From Bifidobacteriaceae bacterium (GTDB lineage Bacteria > Actinomycetota > Actinomycetes > Actinomycetales > WQXJ01), in assembly GCA_031268115.1 (NCBI GenBank), contig JAIRXV010000362.1, positions 1-12,188 on the forward strand: a stretch of 12,188 nucleotides of DNA. The letters are read 5' to 3'. A program made the translations under genes and the position numbers. Under the pieces are notes generated by a model. The model was not told where the DNA came from, made no database searches, and saw only the letters and a program-made list of their open reading frames with translations. This document shows, in pieces, positions 5,804-12,188 of this stretch; position 1 is the stretch's first letter; the number at the start of each line of letters is the position of its first letter.

Positions 5804-7119
5804 AGCGTGCGCAACCCCCGCGGCAAATCGGCCAAATCCCCGAGCCCCAGCACCAGCGCCCCACCCAGCGTCCGGCGGGTCAGTTCTTGGCCGTTCTGGC
5901 ATTGAATCACCAGGACCACAACGTTCACGCCGAACCGGGTGATGGCGGCGCGCAGACGATTCGCGGTTACCGGCGAACCCTCGCATAGCACCGCGACCGA
6001 GGCGTCTGGCACACCGACAGAGGCCGCCCGCGCCAGCGATTCTATGGTGCGGGCCGAGCGGTCGGGTCGAATCCGGGAGCAATCGTCCAGCAGAATGGCG
6101 CTTGTCTGATTGTGCAACCGCCGGCCGGGAATCAACACCGTCAGCTCTTTGTCTTCGAGTTTGGCCTGAACCCCCAACGAGGCCGCGGCGGAAATGGCCA
6201 ACTCCAGCTCATCCTCGTTCGCGTAATCGGTCACGTTGGTGGACAGCGCGATAGCGAGATGTGAACGTCGGGTTTCCTCGAATTGCCGAACCATGAACTT
6301 GCCGATACGGGCCGAGGTCTTCCAGTGGATGTGGCGGCGATCATCGCCCACCACGTATTCGCGTAGCGCATGGAACGCAACGTCGGATGATGACAGATCC
6401 GATGTTGGACGCCCCTCCAAATCCCGGAGGAAACCAGACGAGGAACCCGCCAGAGAAACTATTTTAGGGTGGACAAACAACTCGTGGGTGTCTTCCCACT
6501 CCAATTCGCGGCGCACCAGCCCGAGGGCATCGCCGCGGGCCGAACGCACGGGACCGATCCCGATCACGGCCCGGCGATTCGTTGGGACCCGAAACCCCTG
6601 CTCGTGGACGGCATCGCGCCGCAGGCCCGGCAGGGCAAACACCGCGAGACCGTCCCCGACCGGCAGCTCCAGTTGGGCAGGCAGCGCCCGACGGGGCGAT
6701 GCGTTGCGGATGGCGAGGCCGCCATCGGCCACCTCTCCGATCTTCACCCGCAACCGGGGAAGGTCCAGCGTCACCTCATACGCGGTGCGCCCAATGGCAA
6801 ACAGGCTCGCCACCAGCAGCATCGCCCCGCCCGCCACGGCCGCGACAATCAGCTCCGCCCAGCCGTAGCGGCTCCCCACCGCCCAACACATCAGCGCGGC
6901 AGCGCCAACACCCCAGCCAAGGGGACGCACGATGCCGACCCACCGGAGCGCGGACCGGGTCGCCCTGCTTCTTGCGATGGCCCCCGCCAAGGCCCGCGCG
7001 CCAAACCGGAACCGCCGCAGGACGCCCGCGGGCGCTGGGCGGGACGCGACTGGCACGAAGGTCGGGGTGGGCGCGGGCGGACCAGGGGGTGCGTCCACGG
7101 GCGCGGCCACTTGAGTCAT
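5800..7119 (-). CDS. DUF58 domain-containing membrane-anchored protein
   Basis: The protein has 439 residues. A Pro/Ala-rich N terminus (1-32) is followed by a basic stretch and two hydrophobic helices (about 64-82 and 88-110) that should anchor it in the membrane, with the rest cytoplasmic. A beta-rich region (about 112-220) precedes the hallmark DUF58 motif, REYVVGDDRRHIHWKTSAR at 253-271, followed by FMVRQFEE (275-282). The C-terminal part resembles the von Willebrand A-like fold often found after this motif. Where metal-binding members have DxSxS, this one reads ALSTNVTDY (291-299), so a MIDAS ion site appears absent. DUF58 genes nearly always sit beside MoxR ATPase genes, as here, and are thought to be partners or adaptors of the ATPase; the biochemical role is unknown. 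The ATG overlaps the moxR stop in an ATGA, with AGGAGAGG 11 nt upstream of the start. Its own TGA overlaps the GTG of the next gene. Confidence 0.95.
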   Translation of the reverse strand: MTQVAAPVDAPPGPPAPTPTFVPVASRPAPAGVLRRFRFGARALAGAIARSRATRSALRWVGIVRPLGWGVGAAALMCWAVGSRYGWAELIVAAVAGGAMLLVASLFAIGRTAYEVTLDLPRLRVKIGEVADGGLAIRNASPRRALPAQLELPVGDGLAVFALPGLRRDAVHEQGFRVPTNRRAVIGIGPVRSARGDALGLVRRELEWEDTHELFVHPKIVSLAGSSSGFLRDLEGRPTSDLSSSDVAFHALREYVVGDDRRHIHWKTSARIGKFMVRQFEETRRSHLAIALSTNVTDYANEDELELAISAAASLGVQAKLEDKELTVLIPGRRLHNQTSAILLDDCSRIRPDRSARTIESLARAASVGVPDASVAVLCEGSPVTANRLRAAITRFGVNVVVLVIQCQNGQELTRRTLGGALVLGLGDLADLPRGLRTL

Positions 7120-8093
7120 ACCTGCGCCAGCCTCTCCTGTGGCGCCGCCACCTCAGCTAGCGCGCGGCGCAGCACCCCCTCCGGCGTCGCCCCAGAGAAC
7201 TCGGCTTCCGGATCCAGCACCAGTCGGTGGCTCCAGACGGGCGTGGCCAGCTCTTTGATGTCGTCGGGAAGCACATAGGGCCGGCCGTGGGCCGCGGCCC
7301 AAATCTTGGCGCAACGCGCCATCGCCAAAGCCCCGCGCACGGACACACCGATACGGGTCTCTTGAGCCATACGGGTTTCCTCGACCAGGCGGGCCAAGTA
7401 GTCGAGCACGGATGGATCCGCGAAGGTCTGCGCTCCCAGATCCGCCATTTGCCCCACGGCATCGGTGGTTATCAGGGATCCCAGATCGATCGAACGGTTG
7501 CGTTTGAACGGGGAGGCGAGGATTTCAACGGTTGAGGCCCGGTCGGGATATCCAATCGAAGTCTTGACGAGGAACCGGTCCAGCTGAGCCTCGGGCAGGC
7601 GGTAGGTGCCGGCCTGCTCAATCGGGTTCTGGGTGGCGATCACCATGAACGGCCGTTCGGTCTTATACGTGACGCCATCGACGGTGACTTGCGCCTCCTC
7701 CATAACCTCCAACAGCGCCGATTGTGTCTTGGGGCTGGCACGGTTGATTTCATCCGCCAACACGATCGAGGCAAAGATGGGGCCCTTCCTGAAATCGAAG
7801 CCCTGGGTCCGTTGGTTGTAGAAGCTGATTCCGGTGACGTCCGAGGGCAGCAAATCCGGGGTGAACTGGATACGCGAATCGGTCCCGTCCACGGTGGCGG
7901 CCAACGCCCGGGCCAGCGCGGTCTTGCCGGTGCCGGGTGCGTCCTCAAGGAGCAGATGGCCTTCGGCCAACATACACGTCAACGCCAAACGGATCACCTG
8001 GGCCTTGCCCAAGATCGCCACACCGACGTTCGCAACGAGTTGCTCGAACGTCGAGGCGAACCACTGCGCATTCTCGGCTGTCATCGTGGACAT
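7116..8093 (-). CDS. MoxR-family AAA+ ATPase
   Basis: The length of 325 residues is normal for a MoxR protein, a cytoplasmic AAA+ ATPase thought to act as a chaperone-like remodeller or assembly factor for membrane and secreted complexes. Motifs in order are: Walker A (EDAPGTGKTALA, 50-61, Lys57), the pre-Walker B segment FYNQRTQGFDFRKGPIF (91-107), Walker B (IVLADEINRASPK, 110-122, D114/E115), sensor 1 (ATQNP, 153-157, Asn156), the arginine-finger region LPEAQLDRF (166-174, Arg173) and sensor 2 (SVRGAL, 251-256, Arg253). All catalytic elements are intact. The ATG at 8093-8091 follows AAAGGA with a 5-nt spacer. A second in-frame ATG at codon 4 is less well placed. This is the only gene here with a visible gap upstream (21 bp) and its own clear ribosome site, and it ends in an ATGA overlap with the DUF58 gene, its usual partner. 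Confidence 0.97.
   Translation of the reverse strand: MSTMTAENAQWFASTFEQLVANVGVAILGKAQVIRLALTCMLAEGHLLLEDAPGTGKTALARALAATVDGTDSRIQFTPDLLPSDVTGISFYNQRTQGFDFRKGPIFASIVLADEINRASPKTQSALLEVMEEAQVTVDGVTYKTERPFMVIATQNPIEQAGTYRLPEAQLDRFLVKTSIGYPDRASTVEILASPFKRNRSIDLGSLITTDAVGQMADLGAQTFADPSVLDYLARLVEETRMAQETRIGVSVRGALAMARCAKIWAAAHGRPYVLPDDIKELATPVWSHRLVLDPEAEFSGATPEGVLRRALAEVAAPQERLAQV
7131..7138 (-). promoter_or_regulatory. Possible ribosome binding site of the DUF58 gene
   Basis: AGGAGAGG on the minus strand lies 11 nt before the ATG at 7119, inside the moxR coding end. The spacing is slightly long. With the ATGA overlap, re-initiation by terminating ribosomes is likely to contribute. Confidence 0.45.
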
Positions 8094-8098
8094 GGGGT

Positions 8099-8104
8099 TC
8101 CTTT
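8099..8104 (-). promoter_or_regulatory. Ribosome binding site of the MoxR ATPase gene
   Basis: AAAGGA on the minus strand, with 5 nt between it and the ATG at 8093. It lies in the 21-bp gap after the Fn3 gene stop. The gap is too short for a promoter or terminator, which supports read-through transcription from the Fn3 gene. Confidence 0.75.
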
Positions 8105-8114
8105 CTGCGGTCGT

Positions 8115-11100
8115 TTAGAATATGGCACGGTTCGACCCGAGGCCGCCGACTCTGACCCACACGGCGGCCCCGGGGTATCCGAAAGCGCGCTCGGTGTTGT
8201 CGAAGTTGCCGTTGCCATCTGTCGTGAGCCGCACCGTTATGTACGGATCCATGCTGCTGCCGCCGCCGCTCAGACAGCCTTGCTTATTCGACCACGTGTT
8301 GCAGTCGGTCGAGAAGGACACGTCATAGGTGGTGTTCGGGGCGAAGTTCCGCGCCTGGACCACGATCGTCTTGCAATAGGTGCTCGTGCAATAGCTGGTC
8401 ATCTTGCCACCGCCAGCGCTGACGGTGACGCTTGGACTAGCGGTTACGCCTTCGATTTTGTGCTCTGCGGAATCGCCGGCAGTAGACGTCACCTGGATAC
8501 TAAAGGAGTGCCTTTGGTCGGGTCCGTTGCCGACCGTTAGTACACCGTTGTTCTTGTTAGCGCAGTTGCCATCGGCGCACACTTGTACGCTCGCGATGTC
8601 CCTTCCGTTGCGCAGCACCTTAGTGTCGGTGTTCCATCGGAACGTCACCCGGATCCCGCTGGTTTCGGCTGACATGTTCAGCAACGACGGACTCTTGACC
8701 TTGCCGTAGGGCCGCACGTTGGGGAACTCGGTCCACGGTCCACCGAAGGAGTCGCCTTCGACGTGTGAGACCGCCCGGACTTTGACGGTGTAGGTTTCGT
8801 TGTTGGTCAAGCCGCCGATGGTCTCGCCCGATTTGATGGGTTTGGCCGCTGAGGCGCCGCCAAGGGTGTATTCGTAGGAGATCTCCGCGGCTTGGGCGCC
8901 GTTGCCCGGCGCGGCCCCGAAATCGACTTTCGCGGACTGGTCCAGGTCGGTCACGGCCAGCTGGGTCACTACCCCGGGGGCGATAACCGAACGCATCGAC
9001 GATTTCTCGGACTCTCCGGACACTCCCGCCTTGTTCTGGGCGGTAACGGCGAACGAATAGTCAGTCTCGGAGACATCGATAACTACGGCCTGCGCGGTTT
9101 GATCTGGGTCCACCGCTACCGTCTTAACCTGCGTCCCGCCCTGGTAGACAATCACCTGATACTTCGAGACCTCGTCTCCGTTGATGGCGGGTTTGGACCA
9201 AGACACCTCGATCTGCCCCTGAACGCCCACTGGGTCCAAGCGCTTCAGACCCGGTGTGGCCGGGGGGTCCGGGGGTGCCGCGGGAGTCTCCGAATCGGAA
9301 TACGCCGACCAGTGGGGTTCCTCCGAACACGCTGTTTCGGCGGAGTTGCGTCCACACACCCGCACTTGATAGGCGGTACCGTTCTCCAGACCTTTCCACA
9401 CCAACGATGTCCCGGTCACGCCCTTACGGGATCCCTCCCCGGACGGGGGGCGGGGAGAGATTTGCAACTCGTAGGTCAAGATCGGAGAACCCTCATTCTC
9501 GGGTTCGCTCCACGAAACCTCCAACTGCGAATCCCCGAATTCCAACACCGGGGCGCCGGGCGCGGAAGGCACCGCATCGGGCCGGGCTTTGGCCGAGGGG
9601 TCCGATGGATCGGAGGTACCTACGGCGTTGGTGGCAGTCACCGTGAACTGGTATTCCACGTTGTTCGTCAACCCGTCCAACGTACACACTGTCGCTGTTC
9701 CGCAGTCATTCGAATAGTTCCCCGACACCGCCGCCACATTGTAGGCCTCGATCGCAGACCCGTTCGATTGAGGCACCGACCAACTCAAACGCACCTCACG
9801 CGATGCAATCGAGTCCACGTGCAATCCCGTCACTTTAGATGGACGGGCTTTGACCACCACCCTGATGCGTCCGGCCACCTCCCGTTCAGGGTCTTCAGTC
9901 GCATCGCGCACTTGATACGTCACCATCATCGCGCCCACAAAATCCTGAGTGGGGACGATTACGATCACGGCGCCCTCCACCGCTGCCGTACCCGTTCCTT
10001 CCGCGGCCGAGGCAGAGATCAACGTCAACGGTGTGTCTGGGAACGGGTTGGTCACGTTATGGGCCAATGGGTCGGCCGTGAACCGAACCCCGGCGTGGGC
10101 GTCGGGAAACTCCATCTCGGTGGTAGCCGCCAAGGGTTTGGTCGAGGACACCACCGCAATCGAGGCCACACCCTCCACCGGTGGATTGACGCCATCGGAG
10201 GCCGTCACGGGAACCGAAAACGTGTCCTTCTGCGCGTCGGTCGAGGCCGCCGCCGTCAACGTCGTCCCGTCCAGTTTCAAGTCCACACCCTCAACGCTCG
10301 CTTCGCCCAACGTGAAACCGACAACATCGTCCGGATCGGGATCCGCGGCATAAACCGAAAGATCCACGCTCGCGGATTCGCCTACGGCGACTGTCAAGCT
10401 CGGATTCGTCAACACAGGCGCCGAGTTTTCCCCGTCCGGGTTGGGCGTAGGCTCATTGGCCGCCCCCGGTTCTTCGGGATCTTGCGTGGCCTTGGACCCG
10501 TTGGCTGGCTCGATCACGACCGGTATGGCGACAGTGGCGACGTTGCCGTTTGGATCGTCCGGACCAGTCCCGTCTGTCACTTCCACGCTGAGGGAGTCCC
10601 GACCCGAATACCCGGTAGGGGCCTCGAAACGGATAGTCGCCTCGCCCAGCACCGAGGGGTTTCCGTGCTGGGCGGTCACTTTGCCTGCTTCGGTGATCCG
10701 AACGGTCTTATCGCCCGCCACCAGAAGATGATCCGCTAAACGGACTTCGACTGATTCGCCCTCTCGCACCGTCACTGGCTCGACTCGCGAATCCAAGGTT
10801 GGGGGAATCGAATCCAATCCGGGTACCACAATAAACGCTCGGCCAACCAACCCGTCGGGATCGGTGATCGAGTAGTCCAGAATCTGCAACACATCCAACA
10901 CCGGCACTGCGACTCGGCGGTCGCTCTCTACAGTCACGTTTGGATCGTCAACCGCCAACTCGACGGCATCGATCGCGCCATCTGGATCCGAATCGTTTTC
11001 CAACACCGCCAACACAACGCTCTCACCGCCTATCAGAATCGCTTCCGCACTGGCCAGGTCGTCCACCGCGACCGGCTTCAACCGCTCGGCAGCAGCGGTC

Positions 11101-12188
11101 ACCTCAATCGTCACGGTCGCCGTACTAGGCGCTCCAAACGTGTCCGCCACAACGTAATGGGCCGAATAAAGCCCTTCCTCCGCCGGGGACCGGAACACCA
11201 ACCGATCCATCACCACCGAGACCTCGACGTCATCGCTCCCGGTACCCTCTTCAACCACCCGCAACAAATCCCCATCGGGATCGATATCGTTGTCCATCAC
11301 CCCCACCGCCACAAGGCGATCCGCTTGGACCCGCACGTGATCGGGAACCGCCTGCGGCGGATGATTGTCCAGTCCCCTTGCTGCGACACCAACCACGACC
11401 CTGCCCTGCGCGGTCGCACCTAGACGATCCCGCACCGAATACGTGAACTCGTCGCGACCCGCTACGTCATCGTTCACTCGGTACTCAATCACATTCGAAC
11501 TGACCGAAAGCACCTCACCCAGCACCGGCGAAGAACTGATACCGACCAACGAAACGTAATCCCCATCGGGATCGATGCCGTCCAGCGGCACCACGATCTG
11601 CGTTCCGGTCCCAGCGACCACCCTGGCCTCAATCAGCTCTGGGCGCGGTGGCACGTTACCGTCGGCATCGGCGGCTGTCACCCTAAACACAATTGTCGCC
11701 GCGGCCGGCTCATTGAACCCATCCGACACCTGATAGGTCACGGTGACCGTCTTCGGTTCATCGCCCGCGTGAAACCGGACCGTATCTTGAGACACAAACG
11801 CCAACCCATCGCCAACGGCCGGCATCTCCACCAAGTCCGGCAATAGGGTCAGAGGTTCATCGTTCGGGTGCGAATCGTTCGCCAGCGGATGAACCGTCAC
11901 AACATCGCCCACGCGTACCACCGCGGAATCGTCCATCGCAATGGGCGGTTGCAACTGGGCTGGAACGGGAACCGGGACCACCGTAACCGTCCCATCCGCC
12001 GCCGCCTGACCGTTGGACACGTTATAGGACACTGTCACGGGCTCGGACAAAGGACGAACCTCCGACACCCGCAATAGCTCGTGCTCCAACACCGCCACGG
12101 CAATAGGGGCACCATCCGGGACGGTTGCCGAAGTCACCACCAACACCCCACCGCCAGGATCCACGTCATTGCCCAACACCCCGGCCAG
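8115..12188 (-). CDS. fn3: Large Ig/cadherin-like and fibronectin type III repeat surface protein, C-terminal 1357 residues (N terminus outside window)
   Basis: The frame is open to the window edge (first codons L-A-G-V), so the start, signal peptide and any membrane anchor are not visible. Numbering from the first visible residue, about residues 1-780 hold some eight Ig/cadherin-like modules. They carry acidic, probably calcium-binding signatures such as VLGNDVDPGG (4-13), PLDGIDPDGD (201-210), VMDNDIDPDGD (297-307) and VLENDSDPDGA (395-405). An acidic linker without obvious structure lies at 561-587. From about 783 to 1070 are three clear Fn3 modules (cues VRLSWS, LEVSWSEP, IEVSWSKP and the YxFxVTAxN type), then two more divergent Fn3-like modules to about 1250. 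The end (1250-1357) is a separate Cys-containing beta domain finishing GSNRAIF. No LPXTG or hydrophobic C-terminal sorting signal exists, so anchoring, if any, must be N-terminal. The likely role is adhesion, cell-surface scaffolding or sensing. The bifidobacterial Fn3 counterpart has been reported to bind a human cytokine, which cannot be assumed here. Symbol after the PFNA cluster. Confidence 0.93.
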   Translation of the reverse strand: MAGVLGNDVDPGGGVLVVTSATVPDGAPIAVAVLEHELLRVSEVRPLSEPVTVSYNVSNGQAAADGTVTVVPVPVPAQLQPPIAMDDSAVVRVGDVVTVHPLANDSHPNDEPLTLLPDLVEMPAVGDGLAFVSQDTVRFHAGDEPKTVTVTYQVSDGFNEPAAATIVFRVTAADADGNVPPRPELIEARVVAGTGTQIVVPLDGIDPDGDYVSLVGISSSPVLGEVLSVSSNVIEYRVNDDVAGRDEFTYSVRDRLGATAQGRVVVGVAARGLDNHPPQAVPDHVRVQADRLVAVGVMDNDIDPDGDLLRVVEEGTGSDDVEVSVVMDRLVFRSPAEEGLYSAHYVVADTFGAPSTATVTIEVTAAAERLKPVAVDDLASAEAILIGGESVVLAVLENDSDPDGAIDAVELAVDDPNVTVESDRRVAVPVLDVLQILDYSITDPDGLVGRAFIVVPGLDSIPPTLDSRVEPVTVREGESVEVRLADHLLVAGDKTVRITEAGKVTAQHGNPSVLGEATIRFEAPTGYSGRDSLSVEVTDGTGPDDPNGNVATVAIPVVIEPANGSKATQDPEEPGAANEPTPNPDGENSAPVLTNPSLTVAVGESASVDLSVYAADPDPDDVVGFTLGEASVEGVDLKLDGTTLTAAASTDAQKDTFSVPVTASDGVNPPVEGVASIAVVSSTKPLAATTEMEFPDAHAGVRFTADPLAHNVTNPFPDTPLTLISASAAEGTGTAAVEGAVIVIVPTQDFVGAMMVTYQVRDATEDPEREVAGRIRVVVKARPSKVTGLHVDSIASREVRLSWSVPQSNGSAIEAYNVAAVSGNYSNDCGTATVCTLDGLTNNVEYQFTVTATNAVGTSDPSDPSAKARPDAVPSAPGAPVLEFGDSQLEVSWSEPENEGSPILTYELQISPRPPSGEGSRKGVTGTSLVWKGLENGTAYQVRVCGRNSAETACSEEPHWSAYSDSETPAAPPDPPATPGLKRLDPVGVQGQIEVSWSKPAINGDEVSKYQVIVYQGGTQVKTVAVDPDQTAQAVVIDVSETDYSFAVTAQNKAGVSGESEKSSMRSVIAPGVVTQLAVTDLDQSAKVDFGAAPGNGAQAAEISYEYTLGGASAAKPIKSGETIGGLTNNETYTVKVRAVSHVEGDSFGGPWTEFPNVRPYGKVKSPSLLNMSAETSGIRVTFRWNTDTKVLRNGRDIASVQVCADGNCANKNNGVLTVGNGPDQRHSFSIQVTSTAGDSAEHKIEGVTASPSVTVSAGGGKMTSYCTSTYCKTIVVQARNFAPNTTYDVSFSTDCNTWSNKQGCLSGGGSSMDPYITVRLTTDGNGNFDNTERAFGYPGAAVWVRVGGLGSNRAIF

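Noticed and set aside
4848..5864. Minus-strand 338-codon frame inside the transglutaminase-like gene
   Set aside because: It is an alternative frame with Arg/Gly/Cys-rich composition and no motif. The overlapping frame encodes clear membrane helices.
5804..6082. N-terminal extension of the transglutaminase-like protein to an upstream start at 6082
   Set aside because: It would overlap DUF58 by about 280 bp and add an Arg/Pro-rich stretch of shadow type. The GTG at 5803 gives a GTGA overlap and precedes the first membrane helix closely.
8094..8114. Possible promoter or terminator between the Fn3 and MoxR genes
   Set aside because: Only 21 bp are available, and they hold a ribosome binding site. 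No inverted repeat, T-run or -10/-35 pair is visible.
8892..10739. Long plus-strand open frame of 615 codons antisense to the Fn3 gene
   Set aside because: Its translation is rich in Arg, His and Gly with no domain pattern, as expected for the reverse frame of a GC-rich gene. The minus-strand frame has clear Fn3/Ig motifs throughout.
12177..12179. GTG at 12179 as the start of the Fn3 gene
   Set aside because: It falls inside an Ig/cadherin-like motif (LAGVLGNDVDPGG), the frame is open upstream to the window edge, and no signal peptide follows. The gene continues beyond the window.
1..12188. CRISPR arrays, tRNA/rRNA genes, insertion sequences, phage attachment sites
   Set aside because: None seen. 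Coding sequence covers essentially the whole window, and the only tandem repeats are in-frame protein repeats.

Overview
The window looks like chromosomal DNA from a high-GC Gram-positive actinomycete. It is GC-rich, with strong G/C bias at third codon positions, ATG and GTG starts, Pro/Ala-rich linkers, and a gene order typical of Actinobacteria. I cannot fix the genus; Micrococcales, Actinomycetales or Bifidobacteriales relatives are all plausible. All seven genes lie on the minus strand, so transcription runs from high to low coordinates, and both ends of the window cut a gene.

In transcription order the genes are: (1) a very large secreted or surface protein built from Ig/cadherin-like modules and then fibronectin type III modules, with its N terminus outside the window (12188-8115); (2) a MoxR-family AAA+ ATPase (8093-7116); (3) a membrane-anchored DUF58 protein (7119-5800); (4) a multi-pass membrane protein with a transglutaminase-like periplasm-facing domain that lacks the catalytic cysteine (5803-3431); (5) a zinc-ribbon/RDD/FHA fusion membrane protein (3424-1259); (6) a PP2C-type Ser/Thr phosphatase (1253-417); (7) the first 140 codons of an unrecognised protein (420-1). 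Gaps are 21 bp or less, and three junctions are 4-base overlaps (ATGA, GTGA, ATGA). This is almost certainly one operon with translational coupling, and no gene-free stretch longer than 21 bp exists.

The set Fn3 + MoxR ATPase + DUF58 + transglutaminase-like protein matches the actinobacterial gene cluster described in bifidobacteria as PFNA (kinase, Fn3, AAA-ATPase, DUF58, Tgm); this is recalled from memory. Here it is joined to a phospho-signalling module (an FHA reader and a PP2C eraser) with no kinase in the window. The working picture, which is inference, is a membrane apparatus: MoxR and DUF58 remodel or assemble a complex with the transglutaminase-like and RDD membrane proteins, the Fn3/Ig protein is the extracellular arm, and Ser/Thr phosphorylation sets its state. 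The most notable details are the aspartate in place of the transglutaminase cysteine, the degenerate metal site of the DUF58 protein, five closely spaced cysteine pairs confined to the C-terminal half of the Fn3 protein, and G-tract-rich tandem repeats in the FHA-protein linker.
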